From contig NC_003282.8 in assembly GCF_000002985.6 (NCBI RefSeq), positions 11,160,001-11,224,000 on the forward strand: a DNA stretch of 64,000 nucleotides, read 5' to 3'. Numbering within the stretch: the first letter of the stretch is position 1; every line of letters begins with the position of its first letter. Position numbers and translations under genes: made by a program. A model generated the notes under the pieces. It worked only from the letters and a program-made list of their open reading frames with translations. It was not told the DNA's origin and ran no database searches. This DNA is from Caenorhabditis elegans (lineage: Eukaryota > Nematoda > Chromadorea > Rhabditida > Rhabditidae). Positions 46,011-59,764 of the stretch are shown here, one piece after another.

Positions 46011-46309
46011 GTGTAGTTGGTTCAATTCTACCAAGTGATAAATTTTTTTGTTTTTTGTGAGTAATCGGGATTCGAATAGAAATACTCGATTTTATACAAA
46101 ATATGGGTTCGTCTCCCCTAATATAAAGCCTCCTTAAACTTCAATCAATCATAACTGAGCTTTAACTGATTCATCGGGTGCATCTGTCTTTGGTCAAACC
46201 GAACTCAAAAATTAAGAAGACTCCCATTGACCTACTGAAATTTTCACAAACCCTCTAACAGGTTCGAGGCGAAACCGAGAATCTACGCCCGGCAACGGGA
46301 CTCGCCTTA

Positions 46310-46347
46310 CACCCCCTACAACTGGCGGGCCCGCAGGGCCCGCTAGT
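46310..46347 (+). mobile_element. Helitron-like 3' end
   Basis: CAACTGGCGGGCCCGCAGGG leads into a GC hairpin (GCGGGCCC / GGGCCCGC) followed directly by CTAG and then T. A terminal hairpin just before CTRR with a T after it is the Helitron 3' signature. No Rep/helicase coding region is nearby, so this would be a non-autonomous copy. The 5' end is not resolved; TCTCCCCTAATATAAAG near 46112 is one candidate. Confidence 0.55.
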
Positions 46348-46928
46348 CACTTACACATCCAAAAAATCCATTGTACGAAGTATATTACGTAGTGGTTTAG
46401 AAGGTAATCGAAGAATTGGAAAACCGGCAATTGCGAGTGTAATTTTATGGAATGAATGAATGGTAGTCTTAGTGAGCTAGCTGACGTGACATTATCGATC
46501 GAATAGACAGTAATGCGCTCTGCGTTCCACATTGTTGTCATCATTACTCCACTACATACATCTAATTTATCGGCATGTACAATCCTAATAAAGTAGGTAA
46601 TAAAGTAAATAAAGTAGGTGTAAGTATTTATTTTGAAACCATGTCATAAAATGATTTAGGCGCAGTTTCATACATTTTCAGACACTGATAGACTTATAAA
46701 ATCTTGAAGAAAAAAGTTGCAGTCGGGGCAATCGACCACGAGACCTTCTAAATATCACCCCAAACCGCCCCGCCAGTCAACCAATATTATTAATTGGTTT
46801 CAAGGTGTATCATCAATATTCTTCGGAAAAAACATGAACAACGTAACAATTGTAAATGAAACATTCCTAATGATATATTACGAGACATGTTCGAAAAACA
46901 AGAGTCTGCAGAGATACTTTTTTTTTGA

Positions 46929-47048
46929 ATCAACTTCATTTTGCATAAATTCGTTTATTGATAAGTTTGTAAAATGTCAAGAAGTTCTTTGGAATGTACA
47001 TTCCGCGATGTAATAATGGTACATTAATAATATAGTTTGACTAGGACT
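46929..47048 (+). pseudogene. Duplicated 3' end of the membrane-protein gene at 27057
   Basis: The last codons and 3' flank of that gene (28190-28326) recur here with a few differences, from TCAACTTCATTTTGCATAA through TTGACTAGGACT. A 24-base A-rich section that includes the poly(A) signal is missing. The homology does not extend into the upstream exon. Confidence 0.8.
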
Positions 47049-47527
47049 TCTACTGAAACACAATAGGTGAAGTGCCGTCACTGGGGAAATTGAAAAAAAA
47101 AACCTATTTTGTAGTTCTAAAAGCCCAAATATCATAGTAAAACTTTTCAAAATTATTTTTAAATTCATGTTTTTTCAGTCAAAAAGTGGTGAAAACCTAG
47201 GAATTACTCGAAAAATCCACATTTTTGGAAAATTCGGCACCTTTCCAAAATTTTGACAAAAACTTTTTGATTGTGTCATAATAATATTCCGGACGTGACT
47301 GTAGGACACAATTTTTGAAGTATCACATTCAATGAGAATATTATTTTTAAAACTTAAGATAGCTTGTTTATTTATTCTACCGTAACCTTTTTGGAATGAC
47401 CACTAAAGTACACGTTCACTTTTTTTCCCAAAAAAAATTCATATTTCTTTACTCTTGAAATTTCAAATAATTCATTATTAATATTTCTCAAATAATTACT
47501 GAACAATTGGATCGAGAAAAGAAAATT

Positions 47528-49142
47528 ATGATGAACGCCGCCGTAAAGTGTAATCCAAAAGTTCAGGTGAGTTTTGAAATTGGATTGATAAATTAAAATA
47601 ATTCTGAAATTCCAGCAAGATCAGGTCAATCAAAATGCCAACAATCTTATGGTATTAGAAGATGTACTTATTATTCAGAATAATCATTATTTATTGATTT
47701 TAGCTTCTGCCAAAATGTCTTGAAATGATTGGAGATAAGGCTAAAAGTTCTGAGCTTCACGTTGCATTTGATGTTCCAACTAATCAGTGAGTACGATGGT
47801 ACCCGAACACTAGAACATTTACAAATTTTTCAGAACAACTTTTCAATATTCAATAGTTTGGGAAGATTCAAGTCCAGATGCCGATGAAAAGTATCGAGTT
47901 TCATGCACTGAGGCTAACAGTAGGGTTTCTAAAAAATTATAGTGCTACATTTTTTTTATTTCAGAAATTATGTTGGCACTCAAGGAGAAAAATATCAAGA
48001 AGACTAGCAAACTGTAAGCTTCAATAATATAATTATCTATAAATTGAACCATTTCAGTATGGGATACAAAATAACCAATGAGAAAAGTCGTACAAACTCG
48101 TTGAGAGAGAAAGCGGTAGGTTATCAGAAAAATCATGATATGAGAGACGATGAGCAGAAAGTTAGGATCTCTAGAGTTAGAGTTTATATAGAAATTTTCA
48201 ATAAATTGAGTACTCGAGTTTCATAGTGCAAAAAGTGGTTTTCCAATATTTCATATTCAAACTGAAAAGTTTTGAATTTTCTTTAAAAAAAATTACCAAC
48301 AGCTCGTCAAATATCTTATATCTAAGTTCGCCAAAAAAGTCTACCATACACTTGTGGGTACGGTAGCTGAAAAGAGTTTTTCGGGTCAAGACCCGAGGTC
48401 GGTGAACATAATTATAAAAACTATACAAGATTCGGGGATAATATTCCTGAAATCCTGCCTGGATTCGTTTCAATTCCGTTTTTTTTTTCAGAGTGAAACA
48501 TTGAACAACGGACTCCCATTTCCTCCAGATCTTCGCAGCCGTTCTCAACAGTGGTAAAATATCGACATGGTGAAAAATAATTTGATTTCAAGTTTCAGTG
48601 AAGTGTCTGAATCAAGAAGCTCTTCAGTTACTGCTTCTTCTTCCGCTCCAACATCTACAACTTGCTATGATTCTGAACCGACGAAATCGGACACATCGAA
48701 AAAATCATCGAAGAAATCTCGAAAAAGTAGCCGTTCTTCAAAGGTTCCACATAGAAAGTTCAAGAACGTAGGATCTTTGGTAAGTTGGAAATATTTCTTT
48801 ACTATTTGAGATAGAACAAAGAATCATATTTAAATTTCAGGATGAAAACGGATGTGTAAATGTCAAAGTAGTTGTCATCGAGAGACCAATCATCCGAGAT
48901 AAACTCAGGTTTGATTCGTTTTCAGAATGAGCAATTGATAAGTAAGTTCCAGACCGATTGCTTTCATTGACAGTGTATTGTCTGCTCATGTGAAGAGCAT
49001 TCTAATCAATGTCCTTCATGAGAACTACGAAGGTCTACCAGCGGAACAACTGATCAAATCAACTAATGTTCTTTTTGCTTTCCTTGATAAGAACGGCGTA
49101 CAGAAACTTCGACGTGTTCGGAAAAGTGACGTTGATCACTAA
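47528..49142 (+). CDS. Serine/lysine-rich protein of unknown function
   Basis: There are ten exons: 47528-47566, 47616-47651, 47704-47786, 47834-47919, 47965-48013, 48058-48115, 48492-48553, 48599-48779, 48841-48908 and 48953-49142. They total 852 nt, or 283 residues. The N-terminal 120 residues look globular (FQYSIVWEDSSPDADEKYR). The middle is a Ser/Lys-rich low-complexity stretch (TSKKSSKKSRKSSRSSKV). A conserved-looking C-terminal region has SVLSAHVKSILINVLHENY and LFAFLDKNG. No family is recognised. Exon 6 ends just before a 376-bp intron. A further exon at 49220-49310 continues in the same frame after the stop (see findings). Convergent with adenosine kinase. Confidence 0.75.
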
Positions 49143-49219
49143 CAGTTTTACAATTTACCAAAACTGTAAGTAATCATATTCCTCTAGTCCTGATAAATAT
49201 GCAACAAACTTTATTTCAG

Positions 49220-49310
49220 CCGTGGCAGTGTCGTTCTGGTTCTGGATCTGATTGGCTTTGTCGAAAAGGGGAAGAAGATTCCAATTCAAATCGACATGGA
49301 TGAAGAATAA
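49220..49310 (+). other. In-frame downstream exon beyond the stop of the 47528 gene
   Basis: It starts after a TTTATTTCAG acceptor and reads RGSVVLVLDLIGFVEKG and onwards to TAA. The donor (CT|GTAAGT, near 49164) gives the correct phase if the frame is continued past the TAA at 49140-49142. It could be a 3' UTR exon, a readthrough extension, or part of an isoform using a short alternative intron. Confidence 0.5.
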
Positions 49311-49311
49311 A
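49306..49311 (+). terminator. poly(A) signal overlapping the downstream exon's stop
   Basis: GAATAAA includes the TAA that ends the exon at 49220-49310. This supports that exon being the real 3' end of the transcript. Confidence 0.55.
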
Positions 49312-49529
49312 ACTTTGCCATTTTATTAAAACACCTGATAAATGAATTATAAGGCACATTTTGGGAACATTTGACAAAAAAAACAACACCAAAAGAAAAA
49401 TTTCGAATAATAGGGATGCTCGAGGACGGGGAATGGGGAGCAAAACAAAGAACAATTTGATATACTATAAACCAGGGGACTGGGAAATTGAAAGCAGAGA
49501 AAGTTGGGATCACAGATTATTTTATCAGT

Positions 49530-50804
<1,275 letters not shown>

Positions 50805-50832
50805 TTCCGTGACGTGAGGAGATGGGATTACC

Positions 50833-53650
50833 TGCAGATAGACAATTAGAAAATGAAAAGTGAGAAAAAGGCGAGTTTTGAACGAGTAAATAGACATAAG
50901 AGAAAACAAATAAGAAGATTGGCAAAGAAAGAGTGCGAAAAAACCGTTTTCGTGCTTTTTTGAACACGAATAACGCTGTAAAGCCAAGATATTTTGTGTT
51001 TTAGGACAATACATTTCCACGAAATCCACGTTGTAATTTGAAATTCCGGCCGAAAGACATTTTTGATAAACAACGATCGCATGGGATATCGGAGTGTCGT
51101 TGCAACGTGTTTTAAGATTTTATCGATCATAAATCTTTGCTGACAGAAGCGGAAAGTTTTTAAAACACCGTTGCTATCTTAAAAAACATGAACGTTTAAA
51201 AAAACCAAGAATAAAATTTGCAAGTTTCTAAATGTGGAAGTACCTCCTTCAAACACAAATTAGTGAATGCTATTTTGAATAATATTTTGAATAATATATT
51301 AATAATGGCTGATTGTTTGATGAATACTGTGTATTTCTTTTCCAATTCTACGATTTTAAAGTGGGAAGCAGTTATGCGGAATGGTCTCGCCAAGAGCCGT
51401 CTATTGATATATTTTTCTCAATCAATGGCTGGCGCGTGGCGAGACCAATCCGCATAAATGCTCCTCCCTTTAAAATCGTAGAACTTGAAAAATTCATAGT
51501 AAAAATACGATTTTCGAAAGTGGGAGCGATGAGTTTCCAGAAAAGTGAACGATCAGGCGTGGAAATTCAAATGTAATAAGATAACTTATTAGAACTTGGA
51601 CAAAAATGAGAATGAGTTACACACAAAGTACACGATTCTGATGAGAAATGCGCCTTCCAACTAGCCTATCTTCTATTTTATCGTCCATTACTCCCCAGTC
51701 TGTCTGCAGTTTCTAAAAGATCTCCGCTATTTCGTTATCGGTTTTTTGACCGGCAAATTGTGACACTGATAGTATCTACCGATATGCCATCTAGCCTCAG
51801 AACAAGAAAAGTTGGCTAACTTGCGGTGGTGGTTTGAACGAGACAATTTACAAGTTATGTTCAATTTAGAAAACAATTTTAGTTGTCAATGGCTTTTAAA
51901 CCTAGCAATTACATTAAAGTCTATTGCAAACAGTTTAAAATTGAAACTAAGCCTGAATAAACAGACACAGTGCGTAATGCAATTTTCATGTGGAAGTTGC
52001 AAAAAAGATAGAAAAAAGAGAAGAAACTACAACGGCAACTGTTATGAAAAAACCGATTGATTTCCATTGTGTTCTATGAACAGAAGGTGTCTCCTGCACA
52101 TAAGTTCTCAAAATGAGAAAAATTTTCGAAAATGGCCTGATTGAAAGTTGATAGTCGATCAATTAATGATCTATTGGGGTTTCTATGTGGAGTAATATAG
52201 AAGTTGTACTCATATTTATTGGCAGTAGTTAAACAATTACCTATATACTCCGAAAAGTAAAAACTACAAAGTTTTTTTCGTACCCACGTTGTGAGTTGAT
52301 ACTCAGCTAATAGGTGAATTTTCATATTCTCCTTCACTGCACTATTCACTATATATATAATAGATAGCCGTTATAGAGCATTATTTTCTATGAAAATTAA
52401 ACATTTAAATCTTTTTACTTATTGTAAATAAATACTTTTAAAACCTACGTTTTGAAGAACTTGCATATTTCAATTAAATGAAAAAACGTGTTACAGATTT
52501 AATATTGCCACTGGAGATTTAGTCTCAATAAACTCCAAGTAGTCTAACATGGCCGCACATTAGTAAATTGCCAAAATTGGCCAAAAATGCGTATTTTTGA
52601 GTTATTTCAAGCATATTTGTAGGTCCAAACTATTTAAATTTTTTTCTTTGAAACGGAACTAAAAAATGAAACTGGTAAATGTAACATTTTTTCTACTTCC
52701 AAAATTATAATATAGAAAAACTCTTAGTTTTCATTCCTTTTGACTGTATAAAAATTATTTCAAAAATTTTGCGAAAAGTTTTACAACGATATTTGGAGCA
52801 GTTTTAAACAACTTCATACTGAAGTTACTCAATATTTAAACCATATTCTGTGCTATTTGAAACACTTGAAACGAAACGAGAAGAAAGTAATGAAGACAAC
52901 CAACTATCAGTAAAAATCAGTGATCTCAGAAAATTGTTTCTTATCATTTTCCTATTGATGACACTTTTAAAAGATTTTCAACTTTTTGTTTCATTTTTGG
53001 AAATTTTTCAGGTGGGGTAGTGTCATTGGGATTCTGTACCAATATTTGTGTATATTAATTTACAGTTTTGGAAATTTGCCAAATGCGCGAAAAATTTGTG
53101 CTTTTTCAGAAATGCAGAGCATTGTGGTATGTTTGAATACTCACAATGCTCAAATACAAATTTTTGAAACATACTCTTCCATAGAAAAAACCTATATTTT
53201 GTCGATTTCCAAAATTAATATAAAGGAAAAAACCTGAGCTTCTTCTTCTACAGCGATTTACTATGATATTCAGCTATTTTTGCACTTGAAGAATGGCTTA
53301 CTAGTTAGCTCATTGAAAAAATTTACTAAGAAAAACCCAAACAAGAAACTAATTGGATTACAACAATTATTGAAGACAACGCATGCTGTTCCCAGTTTCT
53401 TGAAGCATATTAAAAACTTCTCGAAGGAGGTTTCTTGTATGTTTTGCTTGAGTTTTATTATTAAAACAATTACATCTTTTACACATTATTTTAAAGAAAT
53501 GAGATATGTATTGGAAATTGTGGAAAATATGGCAATTCAAAAATTAAAGTCATTGGAATAAAACACGGGAAGTAAATCACTGGGGAGAATCCGTAACTGA
53601 GATTGTGAGGGAATAAGATGAGTTACATCTGATTACGAACATCAAATATT
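50833..53650. other. Intergenic region upstream of adenosine kinase
   Basis: No supported gene in 2.8 kb. It contains the inverted repeat at 51346-51483 and a small hairpin near 53120-53150 (GAGCATTGTG / CACAATGCTC). Open frames at 52986 and 53280 have no family features or splice context. Confidence 0.5.
51346..51483. repeat. 138-bp inverted repeat
   Basis: TTCTACGATTTTAAAGTGGG at the left is mirrored by CCTTTAAAATCGTAGAA at the right. Internally GCGGAATGGTCTCGCCA opposes TGGCGAGACCAATCCGC. It is a short hairpin element with no coding content. Confidence 0.8.
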
Positions 53651-56600
53651 TTAGGCGTAGTAGTGGAGGACCTCTTTGAGAGTTGGGTAGTATTCCAACA
53701 TTTGTGCATTTGGAATACGAGTCCTGAAAAAATAATTGTGATTACTAACTTTAATTATATTGAACTCTAAAAACCCCAGTTCAAATGAAGAATATAGAGA
53801 TTTTCCGATTAAAATGCTGCAGTGGCCTTTTCTTCTGCGAAAAAAGTATATGTGAAAACTAAAAAAGGGTTCCTAGGCATTCTTACTTTATTACATTCCC
53901 ATTTATTTTAAGATAATAATGAAAAAAAGAAAGCTACGTTGTCCTGTCCTTATTGAGCGGTTTTGTATTAAGCTGAATTTAATAGGTCCTGTATAGGTCT
54001 GTAATACTGTTATACGTAACACCCTAATAGGCCGTACCTGTATATTTTTTCTGAAAAATTCTTGAAAATTCTCATAAATCTAGAAAATTAATTTTGGATG
54101 CACATCAGCTTTTACATTAAAAATAATACAACCGACATGACTCGCACAATAAGCATAACATATTTCAAATGCAATTTTTCTGACATCACACAGCTGTTAA
54201 ATAATTCTCAAAAATTCTACAAAAATTCTCGATAAACTCTCACAATCTGTTTGAAAAAAAAAAACGTACAACTCGTTCTTTAACTGTCTCAATATGTTCT
54301 TCTCCCTCTGTACTTCCATGATTCTCGCATTTTCTCTCTGTTTTCCAGACTGAACCAGATTGTTCAATTGTTCAATTTTTTGATCCTTGACCAAATTACT
54401 GCGAATCAAGTTCTCAAATGCTTCCTTCTTATATTTTTCTTCGTTCTTCTTCTTCTCACGGCATCGTTTAACTGCCAAGTTGTTTTTTTCCCGTTTAGAA
54501 GAATATTTTTCATCCTGAAACCAAATAAATTGTTTAATGTAATACGCAAAGCGTTCACACCTTTTGATCTTCAGATACTTTCTCATATTTTCTTTCTTTC
54601 TTCGGTGTATCAATGCTTGGCAATGCTCCTGTATGCATCTCAGAATCTTCCTCCCCAAAGCCTTCATCGGAAATATGAGTTTGGTCGTCGTCGTGGTTCA
54701 GAACGTTTGACATGTACGGCTCCTCTTTGATGGTAACGTTTCCATAAAAATAATGATTTCTTTGATCGCAGTGGTGTGGAACATGGGATGATTGATCAGT
54801 TGGGTAGAAGTTAGGGTCATATGGATATTGATGTTGACTACTCATAGGATCTGAAAAGTAAATATTTTAATGTACGGTAGAGTCGTTATGGAAGACGTTC
54901 CTCTTTTTTTTTTATATCGGAGAATCCGTACTGGAAAACGAATTCTAACATCGAGAATCACTCCTATTCAATTTAAGGGTTTTAGATTCCGGTTAAATGT
55001 AGAAATATTGTTCGTGAAAAAAGCGTGTGATATTCAAACTTACTAGCTGCGGGATTCATGCTGAAATTACTTCCACGACCTGGTACATTCCCTTGATATC
55101 TCGGATTTTGATGCGCGACCTGGTATGCTGGTTGGGCTTGTCCAGCTTGTCCGTTCGAGTTGTATTGTGTGTGGAAATGATATCCATCCATAGTATATTC
55201 TGTAAATAAGGACGATTTCATTTGTTTTATGACTTCAAAAAGATCTCGATTAATAGAATGCGTGTGAGCGCTGAATTACATTTTATTTGAATCTAGGAAG
55301 ATTGGACTATTAGAAAAGACCTGACCTGTAAGTCAAGCACAGCATCCGCTAATTAAAGTTTCAACAATATTATCTATATAAATGCTGTTTTATTTACGTT
55401 TTTCTCTCAGTTATTAAAAAAATGTTTCGTAACATTTTTCGATGACTACTCCATATATCGTGTGCATACAGTTTTTCCCCATCAGCATTTTGGTGATAGA
55501 AACGTGTGGAAAAGAGGAAAAAAGTAGACACGAAATGCCGAGTATAAGCGTAACTACCATACTGTTCAACAGAGATACGGATGCTAGCAATAATAATAAA
55601 GACTGATAAGCTGTTACGTTCTGTTGCCTCGAAGTTTGAAGGTTGAGCAGCAGAAGTTTTGTCTAAATGCACCCAAATCAAACCAAAAAGTTCAAGTTTC
55701 AGAAATAATTCATAAAAATTAGATGCATAATTAATCATTTTCCGTCGAAGATTTCGCAAATTCCCTAATTTACGACAAAATTGTGCTTTTCGAAATGTTT
55801 AGATAAATGTTCTATGTTGGAACCCTTACAATGTTTGAATTTTTTTTTTTTTTTTTTTTTTTTTTTGAATTACAACTTAAACATTAAAAAAAAAGAGTTT
55901 TCCGATGATACTAGACAATTTCAGCATTATAGTATATATAGAAGTTATTTTTCAACAGTTTGCTCACTAGTAAAACTCTTAAAATTAATATAGATAAAGA
56001 TTTTTTTCGAGAATTGAAACTTTGCTGACTCGTTGATCATTGACTGTTTGTTAACAAATTGATAACGAATTATCAGATGATTTTGTGGCTTTCTGACTCA
56101 TTTGGTTTTTTTCACCTTGTGGTAAACGAAGCACAATGTTCTTGAGGTACCTAACTTAAACTCTATTTTATTATTCTTGTTAACAATTTGAAAAAGTTTA
56201 AAATTCCTATACCCACCTTTTCCCATTTGTTATTCTTCTCGATATCACACTACATTTGGGGTTAAGGGAAATTATTCATTAAAGTTGTGACTGTGCGCTA
56301 TTAACGTAAAAATTAATGTGTTAAATAAAGAACATTGCCTTTTCAATTGAATAATGAGGTAAGACAAGGTGTCGAAACCGGAGGCACGATGTCTCATTAA
56401 TTTTTTAAACAAACGAAGTCGTAGACAGGCAGTATTATGTATTTTTGTACAGTTTATAAACCATCTTGTAACACTTATTTGTGCAAATAAGCCTAGACTT
56501 TTAAACTGTGCGGAGGAAGAGAACGATGAAAATAGTAAGTGTTAAAATTGATAAAGTAACTTTGAGAACGACATGGAGGTTATGATGACATGTTTAGTGC

Positions 56601-58137
56601 AGTATTACTTTATTCAAACAAAACAAAGATGAGGAAACATTTCCAGTCACCCTCGTTTTCCTCTCTCTCTCTCTCTCAACTCTATCCTATCCAAATTGTG
56701 ATTGCAGCTTTTCTTTCGATATCTCTTTGTGCATAACACCTATGCCGGAACCAGTTAAAAATATAGTAAATTCAAATAAGCGTTGTGAAAAATTACCCTT
56801 TGAATTTCAAATTGAAATACCTTAATGCAGCTGTCTTGCAAGCAAGACAAATTTTCGGTTGGTATGTGAACCTGCAATAATAGAGGACTGTTAGAGGGCG
56901 TAATGCTGTTAGAAGCTGTGAGCTGCTAATTTCCAATTGGCTCCTAGAGGTGCATGAATATTAAGGAATACTAATAAATATTAACTACAAGATTGGCAGA
57001 AGAAATACGGTATATGTCCGTGAGAAAGAGATAAATACAGAACTTCGGACAAGTTACAAAACTCTCAAGACATAAAGCATATATAGCTGTATAAAGTATT
57101 TGTGTACGTGCATCATCATAATAACTGTATGACATGGAACACTCTCTCACTGAGGAGGTATTCCATGCCCACTACTCCTCTGCTTCTCTCTCCCTCAACC
57201 CCACATTAAAATTGCACAGTTTCTTCTGATATCATCATCGCATCAGAAAAAGATATAGTTGGAATGATGTTAATAGTGGACACAAACCCATGGAAGAAGT
57301 GGTCATAGAGGATTAATAAAAAAACAGTAGGTAAAAATGCCCGACCTATTTCTGTCACCACGGATAAAATAATCAAAAATGTTTAATTCTCAAAATACAT
57401 ACATAATAGTTTTATTTCATGTTCCTATGATTATTTGTAAGGCATTTAGAATACACAATTCACAACAAAAATACAGTCTGTGTAAGGATTACTGTAGAAA
57501 TGTTTAAAATCATGTTTTACGGTTATGGACAACTAATGGATTGGGTGGCCATTAGCTACTGTTTATATAAAATTTTTGTAAAGAGCGCATCGGGGCACAG
57601 GAATGGTAGAGCAATAGTTTTTTTATTATTCTAATTGAGCTAAAGTTTAAAAAAAACAAGCAAACAGGGAAACTTTAGAATTTTAGTTTTGAATAGAATT
57701 GGGAAAGTTGATCATTTTGTTTTAAAATGATATTATTTTAAAACTTCCTACTCTGATTGATGAAGAAATGCATCGTCTTATACAAAGTGACACAATTGGA
57801 AAATGACACTAAAATTTTAGTTAAAAAACAACCTTTAAATTTAAAACGGCGCTCCGAGACACAGGCACACTGTGCGAATGAAGATGGAGGGGACATGACC
57901 ACTGCTTCACCCCTTTTCTCTAATCTCTCTCAATTACAAACAATACTTGTCTACAATAGTCAATGATGATCTGCCTGTGAATAGAACCGCCCACTTTTTC
58001 TGTTATTCGTGCGGGAAGGTGCATGGGGGACGAGTCTCGACTAGGACTGAGGAAATATAATGCTGACAGAACAGAGAAAACATACCTCTATTGGGTACTG
58101 ATGGGGGCCAATAGTTGTCCTGTGAATTGTGTGACAT
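53651..58137 (-). CDS. zip-6: C/EBP-like bZIP transcription factor
   Basis: Five exons in the long model: 58137-58086, 55199-55044, 54850-54561, 54514-54270 and 53723-53651. They total 816 nt, or 271 residues. The first exon (MSHNSQDNYWPPSVPNR) splices in frame across 2.9 kb to the second. An internal ATG at 55191 just after an acceptor gives a 251-residue short form. The N-terminal half is rich in Tyr, Gln, Pro and His. The basic region (about 173-189, KREKNNLAVKRCREKKK) has the N-x2-A-x3-R pattern with NNLAVKRCR typical of C/EBP-type proteins; a short leucine zipper follows. The small last exon encodes TRIPNAQMLEYYPTL and ends HYYA. It binds DNA as a dimer in the nucleus (family). The symbol is recalled from memory as R07H5.10. 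Confidence 0.85.
55840..55866. repeat. poly(T) run in bZIP intron 1
   Basis: About 27 consecutive T on the plus strand, within the 2.9 kb first intron. Confidence 0.9.
56659..56677. repeat. (CT)n microsatellite
   Basis: About nine CT units in the bZIP first intron, in a C/T-rich stretch resembling 57170-57200. Confidence 0.75.
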
Positions 58138-58145
58138 TGAATCTG

Positions 58146-58837
58146 TAAAAATGTATCTTATTGTCAGTTGTTGCCGTTTACTTTAGATGCAATTTGATAA
58201 AGAAAAGCAGGAATTAGAGAAATTGGAGGAGTGCAAGATAACAATTTCCAGTTGATATAACTACAGAAGTACATGTTTTTAATTTTTTTTGTCAAGCAGA
58301 TACGAGATTGGCGCGTACAACTAAAATACCTTAAAAGAACAGCGCGATTAGTATGCCGTATTTTTAATGTTAGTATGAATGTGATATTAAAGTTTAAAAA
58401 AATTCAATTCAATTCAATTCAAATACATTATTAGACTTGCGCTCCAAACCTTCCCGAAGACACAACCACCAACCCTAATTTCCAAATGTTTGCTTATTAG
58501 TTTAAGCAACATTACAAGCTTGCTGAAATTATTTTTCTATTAATAAAATGAAAAGTTTTTTTTCCAAATGTCCTCACAAGTGAAAAACAGAAATATTCTG
58601 AAAATTAGTATTGCACCCGTGGAGGACTGGAAAGATACTATTAAAAACATAATAAAAGACGAAATGCGTTTAAATATGTTTGTTTGAATCTAGAAAAAAA
58701 CGTTGAAAGTTCATTCCAGAAGGGAAAAAGAGTAAAACAAAATTATCTGATAAGACAGTGGAAGTGCCACACCCCAAACAGACCGTAGAGAGAAGACGAT
58801 ATCACACAATGAGGGCAAATGCCCACAATGAGCAAAT
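58146..58837. other. Region upstream of the bZIP gene
   Basis: No gene is visible. Near 58405-58425 there are four AATTC units. The region is the likely promoter of the long bZIP transcript. Confidence 0.45.
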
Positions 58838-59375
58838 TCGGTAAAACGTTGCAACTTTATAGCGCACGCTTGCAGCTTCTTAGCAAACTTCTGCAACTTA
58901 ATAAAAACAATTATATAAAGTTGCAAGAAACTGTTATGAAGTTGCAGACATCTGCAGAGGTTGGCAAAACTTGGCGTGAAAAACAAATCGAAGCGCGAAA
59001 AACAAATCGAAGCGCTTGCAGGTATTGCAGCTTTCTAACATGTTTCTGCAGACTCTTGCAGCTTCTTAACATTAATTTTCTTTATCTCGATCCCTTGGAC
59101 CTTTGCTCTTCGTTCATCATCACTATCCATTGCGCCAAATCTGCCATGCGCGTAATACGATGAAATGAATTGATAAATGTGACAACTACGAAAAATAATT
59201 ATTTTTTGTAGTTGTAAGGTGGGGCACAGCTCTCTAAAAAACAGCGCGTGCGTCGCCAGAACCAATTCGATTGAATCTTTGCGAAGAAGTTGCAAGGGAT
59301 TGTTAAGAAGTTAAAACATGAAAAGATGTCTAAGAAGTTGCAAGAGTGTGCTATGAAGTTGCAACGTTTTACCGA
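58838..59375. repeat. 538-bp foldback element with GAAGTTGCAA units
   Basis: TCGGTAAAACGTTGCAACTT at the left is mirrored by AAGTTGCAACGTTTTACCGA at the right. Each side also carries several AAGTTGCA(A/G) units at 8-20 bp spacing. The middle contains a duplicated GAAAAACAAATCGAAGCGC. No coding capacity. Confidence 0.82.
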
Positions 59376-59711
59376 GTAAGTGTGACACTTTCGAAACAGT
59401 TCAGAAAAGTGATTCAAGGTAAAATTATGACACTATGACACCGAGACAGTGGTAGTGGCCAACCACTGACGTAGCATGTTTTACGGAGTACTAAAAATAG
59501 ATGCAGGTTTCTATTTGGTAAAAGTCATTACTTATCAGTTTAAATTTTGAAAATTGACATGAGTCCTTGTGAAAACTTTTCCTTAAGTCATTTCGTCATT
59601 CGGAGTGTCTTTCACAGTTGATTTGCGGTTCATGTATCACATATGTATAATACGCATATCACAAAAGTTCAAATATTAATTTCGAGGTTCGATTATTTTC
59701 CTATTAAAAAG

Positions 59712-59712
<1 letters not shown>

Positions 59713-59761
<49 letters not shown>
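59713..59761. repeat. (TA)n microsatellite
   Basis: About 24 uninterrupted TA units. Confidence 0.95.

Positions 59762-59764
<3 letters not shown>

Noticed and set aside
53280-53561. 93-codon plus-strand frame
   Set aside because: Lysine/leucine-rich, AT-driven, with no splice context or family pattern.
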